Assembly: GCA_001189495.1 (NCBI GenBank)
Contig: CP012068.1
Span: 372,001 to 436,000 of the forward strand
DNA length: 64,000 nucleotides
Reading direction: 5' to 3'
Source of the DNA: Eubacterium sulci ATCC 35585
GTDB taxonomy: Bacteria; Bacillota; Clostridia; Peptostreptococcales; Anaerovoracaceae
In this document: positions 15,263 to 24,031 of the stretch, one piece after another
Position numbering within the stretch: the first letter of the stretch is position 1
How the letters are laid out: each line of letters opens with the position of its first letter
The notes under the pieces: model-generated
The model's input: the letters and a program-made list of their open reading frames with translations, nothing else
Database searches by the model: none
What the model was told of the DNA's origin: nothing
Made by a program: the position numbers and the translations under genes

Positions 15263-17248
15263 GTGTCAAAACTAATAAGATTATCAGGTGTTATAGTGGT
15301 TGTGCTTTGCGTTCTTTTTTCGATTGGTTATATCAATTACAATCAGTTTAATAATCCACTTGGTACAAATGCAATGTTCCATATATCACTTGGAGATAGC
15401 GAATACAGTAAAGAAAAAATAATTTCCGACTTAAATAACATTGCGAATAAAAATGATTCCTTATTTTTTTTACAATCATCGACCGCCGATGATATAAACG
15501 AACAAAGAAACATTTATGTTTTTGGTGATAAAAAAATAGAATCAAAGCTAATGGCAGTTAAAGGAGATAAAATTTATTGGCTCTTTAATCAATTGGAGGG
15601 CAAGTTAATACCATCAGATAATATAAAAGAAACACCTTTATCTGGTAATTACTATGTCAATGACAATAAAGCGGTAGAAAATGATTTGATTGAATGGTCT
15701 AATAAGAGTGGTGTAAATGTTAATTACTATGAGTCTAAAACAGCTCTAAGCTTTTGGATGTTACAATTATCTGGAAATGGAGCGATGGTTGGACTTATAA
15801 CAAGTATACTATTAGCAATATCTTTAGTTTTATCTTGGGTTATATATAGAAGTAGAACTCGCTGTATACAATTATTAAATGGCAAGAGCGTATTAAGCAT
15901 TCATTTGGAATTGTTGCAAAGAGTGGGCAGATATATCTTTAGTGGTGTCTTCTTTGGTGCATTTCTTTCTCTCATCTATATGTATTTTACAATGAATTTC
16001 AAGAATATTGTACTAGTTTCAAAGGTATCACTTGTCATACTGATAACAATCCTAGCTTTAATTCTAATTGGAACATTAGCATTGTCAGTCATATTTAAAC
16101 CAACGAGAGATTTAATAAGCAAAAGAGAGTTTTCGGCAAGAAAATACTATCGTTCAAATATAATGGTGTGCTTTGTAGCAATCTTATTGGCAGTTTTAAC
16201 ACTTACTCCATCAATAAAACTAATGGGAAATTCATATAGAAACTATAATCAGGCGAAGTTGTTACAAGCATTTAATGGTGCGGTTTCAGTTTCTTTTAAT
16301 GCAAGTGACTTAGTAGAATCAAAAGAAGGGTTAAAAGAATTTGAAAAGGTGTTAAGAAATCAACCAATAAATTCTTTAATTCTTAATTTGGATTTGGGTT
16401 CTGTAATAGAATTATCTTCAAGCGATTTAGGTGGATATGAGAAAATTTTGATAGTAAATGATAACTTCATGGACAAAATGGACTTAAAAGATGGTTCGTT
16501 AAAAAAAACAACCCTGAAGCAATTGCCGGAAAGCTGTAGTGAATTCTTGAGAAATCAGTTAGATGTTATTTTTAATGAAGATTCAAATATAGAACAAAGT
16601 ATGAGTCTCTATACTTATAAGGGTAATGAATTAATGGCTCTAGAACAAAATGCTTTTATGGGGGGCGAAATATCATATCCTAGTTCTGCTATTGTAATAA
16701 AAATAGATAATCCAGTTGAAGTATTAAATGTTTCAGGTTTCTTATTCCCTGTCACGTCAACAGGTAATTTGTTTTTTATGGATTCAAATGCAATAAAAAA
16801 TGAATTGGAATCCTCTTCAATATATGGTGGTATTTTATCAATTGATTCTGTAACGAACAGTGCTATGACTGCCGGTCAAAATTTAGCCTTGACAGGTTTG
16901 CAATATCTCTTATCAAGTATCATAGTACTATTTATGATAATGTTCGCCACAAGACAAAATGTCAATGTTTGGGCTAAAGCAAATAAAAAAAGAAATTACA
17001 TATTGGCTATTAATGGTAATTCCTTTGATAAATTGTATGGGAAAGTCCTTAAAAAAAATATGATGATGTCTTGTATTATAGTTATACTTGGAGCAGTCTT
17101 AACATTAGTAATAAGTAAATATAGCGATATTAAAAATGCTACATTTGCTGTATTTATAACAGAAGTAATCTATGCTACAAGCATGTACTTATTTTTTAGA
17201 AAAGGAGTAAGAAAAGAGTTTGAAAAGGCTGCGTTAAGGGAGGAATAG
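15263..17248 (+). CDS. Bacteriocin-associated integral membrane protein (lactococcin 972 locus)
   Basis: This 661-residue protein belongs to the membrane family found next to lactococcin 972-type genes (DUF1430 type). It has a membrane segment at about 6-25 and an extracellular region at 30-165. A cluster of membrane segments lies at about 170-195, 225-245, 250-280 and 300-320, followed by a second extracellular domain (about 325-540) and C-terminal segments near 545-565, 600-620 and 625-645. The layout is that of an FtsX/MacB-like permease, so with the next gene it probably forms an ABC system giving export or self-immunity. The start is GTG 15263 after GGATGGGGATG, and ATG is not used. The DNA is strongly AT-rich. 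It ends two bases before the ATPase start. Confidence 0.8.
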   Translation: MSKLIRLSGVIVVVLCVLFSIGYINYNQFNNPLGTNAMFHISLGDSEYSKEKIISDLNNIANKNDSLFFLQSSTADDINEQRNIYVFGDKKIESKLMAVKGDKIYWLFNQLEGKLIPSDNIKETPLSGNYYVNDNKAVENDLIEWSNKSGVNVNYYESKTALSFWMLQLSGNGAMVGLITSILLAISLVLSWVIYRSRTRCIQLLNGKSVLSIHLELLQRVGRYIFSGVFFGAFLSLIYMYFTMNFKNIVLVSKVSLVILITILALILIGTLALSVIFKPTRDLISKREFSARKYYRSNIMVCFVAILLAVLTLTPSIKLMGNSYRNYNQAKLLQAFNGAVSVSFNASDLVESKEGLKEFEKVLRNQPINSLILNLDLGSVIELSSSDLGGYEKILIVNDNFMDKMDLKDGSLKKTTLKQLPESCSEFLRNQLDVIFNEDSNIEQSMSLYTYKGNELMALEQNAFMGGEISYPSSAIVIKIDNPVEVLNVSGFLFPVTSTGNLFFMDSNAIKNELESSSIYGGILSIDSVTNSAMTAGQNLALTGLQYLLSSIIVLFMIMFATRQNVNVWAKANKKRNYILAINGNSFDKLYGKVLKKNMMMSCIIVILGAVLTLVISKYSDIKNATFAVFITEVIYATSMYLFFRKGVRKEFEKAALREE

Positions 17249-17250
17249 GC

Positions 17251-17874
17251 ATGAATGTACTAAGGTGTTCTTCTATAGGATATAAAATCGGTGATAGGAC
17301 TATATTTGATGGTATTAACTATGAATTTGAGCCTTATAAAGTTACTGCTATAACAGGTGTTAGTGGTTCAGGGAAAAGCTCATTGCTGAATATTTTGGGT
17401 TTGATAACGGATCCGACATCGGGAAAGCTATATTGGGATCAAGAAGTAACTAATAATTGGACAGAAAATAAAAGAGCTAACTTTTGGAAAAATCAAGCGT
17501 CATTTATATTTCAAGACTATGGAGTTATAGGAGAAGAAAGTGTTGGCTATAATGTATCGCTAAAAAGTAATGTTTCTAAGGAAGAGAAAAATACAATCGA
17601 AAAGATATTGTCACATGTGGGGCTTGCAAATAGATTTAAAGATAATGCAGAAGTACTGTCGGGCGGAGAAAAACAAAGACTTGGTGTTGCACGTGCAATC
17701 TATAAAAAGTCAGATATTATTTATGCAGATGAGCCAACAGCCTCGTTAGATATTGAAAATAGAACAATTGTCGTAAATCTTTTGAAGGAAAGGGCAAGTA
17801 AGGGCGTAATGGTTATAGTTGCTACGCATGATGAAGAGTTGTTAAAAGAGTGTGATGATATATTTAGATTATAA
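17251..17874 (+). CDS. ABC transporter ATP-binding protein (lactococcin 972 group)
   Basis: This 207-residue ATPase has Walker A GVSGSGKSSLLN, a Q-loop near FIFQDYGVIGEES, the signature LSGGEKQRLGVARA, Walker B DIIYADEPTASLD and a switch His in ATHDEE. The MacB/LolD-like size and the immediate linkage to the membrane protein place it in the bacteriocin-export/immunity group. The RBS GGGAGGAA lies inside the end of the previous gene. It is the last gene of the island before the ISL3-like element. Confidence 0.88.
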   Translation: MNVLRCSSIGYKIGDRTIFDGINYEFEPYKVTAITGVSGSGKSSLLNILGLITDPTSGKLYWDQEVTNNWTENKRANFWKNQASFIFQDYGVIGEESVGYNVSLKSNVSKEEKNTIEKILSHVGLANRFKDNAEVLSGGEKQRLGVARAIYKKSDIIYADEPTASLDIENRTIVVNLLKERASKGVMVIVATHDEELLKECDDIFRL

Positions 17875-17971
17875 TATCATTATCCATATCCTTCGAACTA
17901 AAATTTAATAAAAATGTAGAAAGAAGATTATTTAGATAGTATAAATTATCGGGTTGGTCAGAAAAATCCAT

Positions 17972-18499
17972 CTCTAAACTATCGGGTTGGTGACTATGAA
18001 TAAAAAAGGACAATTTTCGTATGAAATTCATGTGAAAATGTCCTTTTTTTATTGCTATTCTTTGTTGTATGGACCTCTTTTTCGTCCAATCCTTTTGTTT
18101 GTTTTAAGGTTGTCCGATATTGCAAAGTATATTTTTGGATTTAAAGCGAAGAGCGTTCTACATCTAAACCGTTTAAAGCTGCCAAGCCCTCTGGATACAG
18201 TTATTTATGTTCGGAGATTTCCGTTGATATTCTCAGAATAAGCATTGGAAAGTTTTCTGTTTTCATATGGTCTTCTGAAAGAATTAAGTATCTCAGTTTT
18301 CCATTTTACTAATATGGATGCAAATTCATCATATTTCTGTAGAAACAAAGAAATATTCCAGATCGGAATCTCGGATATTGAGAAAAGTTGTGATAAACTC
18401 AGTATGAGGAATCATGTTGTCCCCCCTTCGTAATTAGAGTATTGTGGTTAAATACATTATATGAGAAGGGTTATTTTTTACCAACCCGATATTTTAGAG
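17972..18499 (-). mobile_element. Internally deleted ISL3-like element with terminal inverted repeats
   Basis: The segment is bounded by CTCTAAACTATCGGGTTGGT (17972-17991) and its inverted copy at 18480-18499, 19 of 20 bases matching. Inside, on the minus strand, lie the two ends of an ISL3-type transposase (next entry). A long hairpin (about 22 bp with one bulge) spans 18001-18049 near the left end. It is about 528 bp long, so it is a MITE-like derivative that could only move with a helper transposase. A loose copy of TATCGGGTTGGT lies just outside at 17947-17958. Confidence 0.7.
18055..18415 (-). pseudogene. Decayed ISL3-family transposase
   Basis: On the minus strand, ATG 18415 opens MIPHTEFITTFLNIRDSDLE, an ISL3-type N-terminus, and soon stops. 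The reading then resumes with EILNSFRRPYENRKLSNAYS and continues through VSRGLGSFKRFRCRTLFALN to KIYFAIS and GRKRGPYNKE. These are the conserved C-terminal blocks of ISL3 transposases (N-x-S/G-x(3)-E-x-I-N, F-x-R-F-R-x-R). One in-frame TAA interrupts the C-terminal part. The central DDE region of about 250 or more residues is deleted, so it is not functional. Confidence 0.7.
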
Positions 18500-18626
18500 T
18501 CCGTCAACCTCAAAGAAAGGGGATTTTTTATTGCTGTGTCAAAGTAAATTCCCCATATAAATAGGCTTGATTTCCCCATACTTTGGGCTTAGTCTACTGA
18601 TACTAGGCTTTGAAAAGGGGATTAAC

Positions 18627-19499
18627 ATGGCAATCAGACTGGGCGGAAAGCGGATTCGCGAGGATGCTGGCGCAAATAAATATAGTAAAGTTGATTTTGA
18701 GAAACGATTTGGAATTAAACTTGGTAGTAATATTGGAGTGACTGGCACAGGAAGGCAAGTTGGAGCAAGTCTTTTCGCTGTTATGCTGACTGGGTTTTTG
18801 GCTAGCCTAGGTTTTGATATATGTTATACAGAGGTCGGAGTACCGAGAGAAAAAACTGCTCTTTTGTATGACAGCTTTGCAATGGACCAAAGATTTTCTG
18901 CAAAGGGATTTGTCGATTTTTATGAATTGATTTCTAAGAGCGAAAGAGTGATTGGAATATCGAATGTGGAAAGTTTAGCTTTTGGTGAAAATATACAGAA
19001 AAGAGATGTGCTCGCAGGCAAGGGGAACAAGCTGGGCTCTGGATCCATTGACTGGAGGCTTATATCTCCGACAAATATACAAGAAGGGATGACGCTTGAT
19101 GAAAAAGGTTTTGTAAGGCTTCAGAGCATTGCTCGAGGGGATTACAATATTTTTGATATTGATTCCTCGTCTGATTTTGATTTTATGCTTAAGGATATGG
19201 ATGCACTGTTTGTTGTGGCTTCACCATTACCATCGAGGATGATAAGAGAGGCTGAGAGAATAAAGGAATTCAAACTTTTGGCAGATCATATGAAGATAGT
19301 TTGGGTTATAAATCACATGAATAGCGGAGTATCCAAAAGAGAAATTAAGAGAGTGTTTAGAAACGACAATATGTTGTTTATAGATGAGCTAGGAGTGCAA
19401 AATTTGTATGCCTGCGAATACAAATGCACATATCCATGGGCAGATGAGGAGTGTCGCAAGCAGTTTTGGGGAATTTTCACAAAAGTTTCACTTAGATAA
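18627..19499 (+). CDS. ParA/MinD-like P-loop protein with a deviant Walker A motif
   Basis: This 290-residue protein has a nucleotide-binding-like start, IGVTGTGRQVGASLFAVMLT, followed by GFLASLGFDICYTEVG. That is the layout of MinD/ParA/CpsD-type ATPases. The expected GKGGxGKT/S is replaced by GTGRQVGAS, so both signature lysines are missing. The other strands (IGISNVESL, DALFVVASPLP, IVWVINHM) fit the fold. ATP use is therefore doubtful. ATG 18627 has AAAAGGGG upstream. It lies 89 bases upstream of ftsE and just right of the ISL3-like element. I do not recognise a named family, and a role linked to FtsEX or surface-complex regulation is only suggested by position. Confidence 0.55.
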   Translation: MAIRLGGKRIREDAGANKYSKVDFEKRFGIKLGSNIGVTGTGRQVGASLFAVMLTGFLASLGFDICYTEVGVPREKTALLYDSFAMDQRFSAKGFVDFYELISKSERVIGISNVESLAFGENIQKRDVLAGKGNKLGSGSIDWRLISPTNIQEGMTLDEKGFVRLQSIARGDYNIFDIDSSSDFDFMLKDMDALFVVASPLPSRMIREAERIKEFKLLADHMKIVWVINHMNSGVSKREIKRVFRNDNMLFIDELGVQNLYACEYKCTYPWADEECRKQFWGIFTKVSLR

Positions 19500-19522
19500 A
19501 GCGATAGAATGCTCTGTAACGG

Positions 19523-19551
19523 TTTTCAAAATGGCTATTTTGTAGTATACT
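19523..19551 (+). promoter_or_regulatory. Candidate promoter of ftsEX
   Basis: TTTTCA (19523-19528) and TATACT (19546-19551) are 17 bases apart, with a start point about 30 bases before the ftsE ATG. Confidence 0.5.
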
Positions 19552-19588
19552 ATTTGGGTAAATTATTTTTTGATACAGAGGTTTTATC

Positions 19589-20302
19589 ATGATAACATTC
19601 GATAATGTTACCAAAATATATAACGACAATGTTGGCTTGGAAAATGCTAGCATCCAGATTAATGATGGAGAGTTTGTATTTTTGGTAGGACCAAGTGGCG
19701 CGGGTAAGTCGACATTTATCAAGCTTATCCTTAAGGAAGTCAACGCAGACTCCGGAAGCATTGTTGTAGACGGACAAGAGGTCACTAAGCTAAGCAACAG
19801 AGAAATTCCTATGCTTAGACGTAAGATAGGCATAGTTTTCCAGGACTTTAGACTTCTTCCAAAGAAGACTGTATTTGAGAACGTTGCTTTTGCCCTTGAG
19901 ACTGTTCACAAGAGTTCAAGGCGTGTTAAGAACCGTGTCCCTGTAGCGCTTGATATGGTTGGTATTGGAGATAAGGCAAGCAAGTATCCTGATGAGCTTT
20001 CAGCAGGTGAGCAGCAGCGTGTTGCTATTGCAAGAGCGATCATTAACAATCCTGACCTTTTGATCTGTGACGAGCCTACAGGTAATCTTGATCCAGACAC
20101 AGCTAATGGAATAATGGATCTTTTAGCTGAGATTAATGAGACAGGTACTACAATCGTAATGGTTACACATGCTAAAGATATAGTTGATCGTATGCGTAAG
20201 CGTGTAGTTGCAATTGACTCTGGTCATATTGTAAGAGACGAATACGGAGATTATGGATATAGTGATAGTGAGGAGGTTCAGAATGCTGAGGATAGGCTAT
20301 AA
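19589..20302 (+). CDS. ftsE: Cell-division ATP-binding protein FtsE
   Basis: This 237-residue ABC ATPase has Walker A GPSGAGKSTFIK, a Q-loop in IVFQDFRLLP (typical of FtsE), the signature LSAGEQQRVAIARAI, Walker B LLICDEPTGNLD and the switch VTHAKD. With FtsX it forms a membrane complex that activates peptidoglycan hydrolases at the septum. ATG 19589 follows AGAGG. It overlaps ftsX by 20 bases. The C-terminus is somewhat longer than the minimal FtsE (about 225) because of an acidic tail. Confidence 0.95.
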   Translation: MITFDNVTKIYNDNVGLENASIQINDGEFVFLVGPSGAGKSTFIKLILKEVNADSGSIVVDGQEVTKLSNREIPMLRRKIGIVFQDFRLLPKKTVFENVAFALETVHKSSRRVKNRVPVALDMVGIGDKASKYPDELSAGEQQRVAIARAIINNPDLLICDEPTGNLDPDTANGIMDLLAEINETGTTIVMVTHAKDIVDRMRKRVVAIDSGHIVRDEYGDYGYSDSEEVQNAEDRL

Positions 20303-21176
20303 TATCAGACAGGCACTCCAGCAGATATGGCGTAACAAGGGTATGTCAACTGCTTCAGTATTTGCGATAACAGCCATGCTTCTCATACTAGGACTGTTCT
20401 TCGTAATTACAGTAAATATAAATCTCTTTACGGAGATGCTAAAGAATAACTACAACGAGGTTGAGGTCTTCCTAAATGATGATGTCAAGAAGTCAGATGC
20501 TGAAGACATCATGAAAAAAATCAATGCAGAGCCAGGAGTTAAGTCTTCAGCATATCGCAGCAAGACTGAGGCGATGAAGATAATGAAGGCTCGTTGGGGA
20601 GAAAATAGCTATTTGCTCGACAGCTTAGGCGATAATCCTTTGCCAAGCTCCATCGTTGTAACTGTTGACTCTATGTCAACAGCAGACAATGTTATCAAGA
20701 TGGTTAAGGGAGCAGATGGCGTTGAGGACGTCAAGTACTATCAGGAGACAGTTAAGAAACTTACCAAGATAACAAACTTCCTCAAGCTAGCTGCAATGAT
20801 AATAATGGTGTTTTTAATCATAGTTTCTATAGTTGTCGTATCAAATACGATAAAGCTCACAGTATTTGCAAGGGCGAAGGAAATAGAGATTATGAAGTAT
20901 ATAGGAGCGACCAACTGGTTTATACGAGGTCCGTTCCTGATAGAGGGAATATTGATAGGTGTTATTTCATCAGCAGTTTCTGCTGTGGCAACATTCTTCA
21001 TCTATCGAGAAATCATATCGCTCGTAGGTAAGCAGTTTATGACTATTATGAGTTCCCCGCTTGTTCCGGCAGGATATCTATCAGTCAATCTGATTTTGAT
21101 ATTCCTAGCAATCGGAGTAAGCATAGGTGCGTGTGGAAGCATAGTTTCAATGCGTAAATTCCTTGATACGAAGTAG
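20283..21176 (+). CDS. ftsX: Cell-division permease-like protein FtsX
   Basis: This 297-residue protein has four membrane segments, at about 22-45, 172-197, 224-248 and 268-293. An extracellular domain of about 125 residues lies between the first two (VEVFLNDDVKKSDAEDIM) and is where the hydrolase partner binds. The cytosolic start YNIRQALQQIWRNKGMS and the coupling region TIKLTVFARAKEIEIMKYIGAT are typical. ATG 20283 follows GAGGAGG. The open frame upstream of it lies inside ftsE and is not used. The M23 protein that follows is its likely extracellular effector. Confidence 0.95.
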   Translation: MLRIGYNIRQALQQIWRNKGMSTASVFAITAMLLILGLFFVITVNINLFTEMLKNNYNEVEVFLNDDVKKSDAEDIMKKINAEPGVKSSAYRSKTEAMKIMKARWGENSYLLDSLGDNPLPSSIVVTVDSMSTADNVIKMVKGADGVEDVKYYQETVKKLTKITNFLKLAAMIIMVFLIIVSIVVVSNTIKLTVFARAKEIEIMKYIGATNWFIRGPFLIEGILIGVISSAVSAVATFFIYREIISLVGKQFMTIMSSPLVPAGYLSVNLILIFLAIGVSIGACGSIVSMRKFLDTK

Positions 21177-21194
21177 AGGATTTGGAGGTTATTG

Positions 21195-22367
21195 ATGAGA
21201 AAAAATAGAGTTATAGCATTATCATTATCGCTGATGATGGCTTTGAGTCTTAGCCTTGCATATACGGGAAGCATATATGCGACAGACAAGAAGTCTGAGC
21301 TAAATAGCGTAAAGGAAAAGCAGAAGGCTGCAGAGGCAGAAAAAGGCGAAATAGTAAACGAACTAGAACAATATAATACTAAGATTGTAAGCCTTAACAC
21401 CGAAATCACAAATGCACAGAGTGAGATAGACAAGAAGCAGGCAGAAATTGATGAGCTAAACGGCAAAATCGATGAGATGCAGGCTAAGATTGACGATAGA
21501 AAAAGCGGAATGTCTAAGAGACTTCGCACTATGTACAAGAATGGCTCTGTTGGATTTATCGATATAATCCTAGATTCAAGGAACTTCTCTGAACTTCTAT
21601 CCAATCTATCTATGCTTCAGAAAATCTATAAGAGCGATAGAAGCACCCTAAATAGTCTGGAGAAGATAAGCAAAGAGCTAAACCATACAAAGAAGGAACT
21701 CAGTGCTGCTCAGCAGGCAATGGCAAGTTCACAGAGTGAACTTAAGGATAAGAAGGGCGAGCTTGACAAGGTGTCTGCACAGCTTGAGGCTAAGGCAGCT
21801 AAGATAGACGAGAATCTAGCAATATTTAATCAGCAAGCTGAATCTCTTTCATCACAGATTGCAGCAGAGCTAGCAGCACAGCAACAGCAGGCAGCGGTTA
21901 ATAACGGTGGTGGTTCAGCTGGTGGAAGTTCCAGTGGTGGAAGTTCCGGTGGTGGAGCAAGCTATGTAGGAACTGGTGGAATGATAAGCCCAGTATCAAA
22001 CTATGTTGTAACATCAGAGTTCGGTAACAGAGTTGGTCTTGAGCAATATGGTACATTCCATGGAGCTATCGACCTTGCATGCCCAATGAATACTCCAGTA
22101 GTTGCATCAGACTCAGGTAGAGTAATGAACCTAACAGGTTGGTATCAGCAGGGATATGGATGGGGAGTGTTCATTGACCACGGAAATGGAATAGTAACTG
22201 CATACGGACATAACAGCGCACTTGTTGTTTCTCCAGGTCAGTATGTGCAGAAGGGACAGATTATCGCTTACTCAGGAATGACAGGTTGGGCAACAGGTCC
22301 ACACGTACATTTCGAAGTTAGAGTAAACGGAACACTTGTAAATCCTCGTAATTATGTTGCCTTCTAG
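21195..22367 (+). CDS. PcsB/EnvC-type coiled-coil protein with M23 peptidase domain
   Basis: This 390-residue exported protein has a signal peptide at about 1-27 (SIYA-TDKK), a long coiled coil at about 30-215, a Gly/Ser linker at about 232-258 and a LytM/M23 domain at about 262-390. The zinc ligands are intact (HGAIDLACP and GPHVHFEV), so it may be an active endopeptidase, not an inactive EnvC-like activator. In Firmicutes such coiled-coil hydrolases bind FtsX and are switched by FtsEX during division. ATG 21195 follows GGAGG. It starts 19 bases after ftsX. Confidence 0.88.
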   Translation: MRKNRVIALSLSLMMALSLSLAYTGSIYATDKKSELNSVKEKQKAAEAEKGEIVNELEQYNTKIVSLNTEITNAQSEIDKKQAEIDELNGKIDEMQAKIDDRKSGMSKRLRTMYKNGSVGFIDIILDSRNFSELLSNLSMLQKIYKSDRSTLNSLEKISKELNHTKKELSAAQQAMASSQSELKDKKGELDKVSAQLEAKAAKIDENLAIFNQQAESLSSQIAAELAAQQQQAAVNNGGGSAGGSSSGGSSGGGASYVGTGGMISPVSNYVVTSEFGNRVGLEQYGTFHGAIDLACPMNTPVVASDSGRVMNLTGWYQQGYGWGVFIDHGNGIVTAYGHNSALVVSPGQYVQKGQIIAYSGMTGWATGPHVHFEVRVNGTLVNPRNYVAF

Positions 22368-22378
22368 AAAGTGAAGTA

Positions 22379-24031
22379 ATGAATTTAAACAGCGCAATAG
22401 AGACAATATTAAATAAAAGAGGAATCTCCGCGGCAGATGATGTCGCGGAGTTCTTATCTGATAAGCCAAGCCTTACATATGATCCTTTTTTGCTTAAGGA
22501 TATGTATGAAGGTGTTGATCTTATTATGATGTCCGTTGAGACTGGACAGAAAATCTGTATCTATGGAGACTATGATGCGGATGGAGTGACATCGGTTTCT
22601 CTTATGATGGATGTTCTAAGAAGAATGGGTGCAGATGTCAGTTATTATATTCCTTCGCGTTTTGATGAGGGTTACGGACTAAATTCAGATGCTATTGACA
22701 AGATTAAGGCAGCAGGAGCTGACCTAATTGTAACTGTAGACTGTGGTTCAACTTCTGTGGATGAGGTAATGCATGCTCAGGAAATAGGGCTTGAGATTCT
22801 TGTAACAGACCACCATACGATTAGAGATGAAGTGCCAGACTGCTTAATTATCAACCCTAGCCAAGCTGATTGTAACTACCCATTTAAGGCGCTAGCTGGA
22901 GTTGGAGTTGCATTTAAGCTTGCTCAAGCCTTGTGTGAGACGGCAAATCTTCCTAAGGAGGTTTTGACAAGAAACCTTGATCTTGTCGCAATAGGTACAG
23001 TCGGAGATGTAGTACCACTTATCGATGAGAATAGAACTCTTGTAAAGTTTGGACTTAGAGCGCTAAACCTAAGCAAGAGAGTGGGTCTTAAGGCTTTATT
23101 ATCAGAAATTGGACTAAAGCAGGGCGAGATAAGCTCACAAAACATTTCATTTGTGATTGCTCCTCATATAAATGCTGCTGGAAGAATGGGAAGTGCATCT
23201 CTAGCGTCAAGGCTCATACTCTGCGATGATGAGCAGAGAGCAAAGGAACTTGCAGGGCAGATAAAAGAAGCTAACAGTACTAGAAGAAGTGTCCAGGAAA
23301 AGCTTTTTAAGAGCTGCTTGACCGATATATCAAAGGAAGATGTAGATAAAGGATATCTTCTAGTAGAGCTAGATGATGCGCACGAAGGCGTTACAGGAAT
23401 TGTAGCAGGAAAGCTTAAGGAAAAATATAATGTCCCAAGTCTTATCGTTACAAAGATAGGCGAGGGATGTAGTAAGGGAACAGGACGAAGCGTAGATGGA
23501 ATAAGCCTGTTTGAACTATTAAATCGAAAACCTGAGCTATTTGTTAAGTTTGGTGGACACGCGGCAGCCTGTGGATTCACAATTTTAGACGAAAACATTC
23601 CGCTTTTAAGACAGTCCTTAGAAGAGGGTTTGATAGAGCAAAAGAGCAGAGCTAAGGCAGAAGAAAACAGTATGTCAGATTATGACGTTCAATTACAGAG
23701 CGCTAATCTAAATGCAGATTTCTTCTCTCAGCAGAGTATGCTTGAGCCATTTGGCAGATGCAATGAAGTACCGCTAATAAGAATTGATACGAATATTGAT
23801 TTCGTTTCAAGGATGCAGAGGAGACCTGAGTTTCTGCAGTTTACAGCAAACTTTGATGGAAAGCAAATTAGAGGTGTAGATTTTGCAAATGCTGATGCAA
23901 ATGAAGTGCTTTTAGAAGAAGCAGTGAAGACAAAGCAAAGGATAGCTTTGATTGGAAATCTGGATTTATCAAGCTGGAACGGAAAACAATATATGAATTT
24001 TGTTTTGAAGTCAGCAAAGATGGAGAACTAA
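22379..24031 (+). CDS. recJ: Single-stranded-DNA exonuclease RecJ
   Basis: This 550-residue 5'-3' exonuclease of the DHH phosphoesterase superfamily acts in recombination and repair. Metal-binding motifs are IYGDYDADGVTS, VDCGST, VTDHHT and HINAAGRMGSA. The DHHA1 part has GRSVDGISLFELL and FGGHAAACGFTI, and an OB-like C-terminus follows. It is at the short end for the family (usually 560-780). It begins 11 bases after the M23 gene and its stop overlaps the next start (TAATG). Confidence 0.93.
   Translation: MNLNSAIETILNKRGISAADDVAEFLSDKPSLTYDPFLLKDMYEGVDLIMMSVETGQKICIYGDYDADGVTSVSLMMDVLRRMGADVSYYIPSRFDEGYGLNSDAIDKIKAAGADLIVTVDCGSTSVDEVMHAQEIGLEILVTDHHTIRDEVPDCLIINPSQADCNYPFKALAGVGVAFKLAQALCETANLPKEVLTRNLDLVAIGTVGDVVPLIDENRTLVKFGLRALNLSKRVGLKALLSEIGLKQGEISSQNISFVIAPHINAAGRMGSASLASRLILCDDEQRAKELAGQIKEANSTRRSVQEKLFKSCLTDISKEDVDKGYLLVELDDAHEGVTGIVAGKLKEKYNVPSLIVTKIGEGCSKGTGRSVDGISLFELLNRKPELFVKFGGHAAACGFTILDENIPLLRQSLEEGLIEQKSRAKAEENSMSDYDVQLQSANLNADFFSQQSMLEPFGRCNEVPLIRIDTNIDFVSRMQRRPEFLQFTANFDGKQIRGVDFANADANEVLLEEAVKTKQRIALIGNLDLSSWNGKQYMNFVLKSAKMEN

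Noticed and set aside
17987-18433. Two forward-strand frames inside the ISL3-like element
   Set aside because: They are antisense shadows of the decayed transposase on the minus strand. No SD or family similarity.
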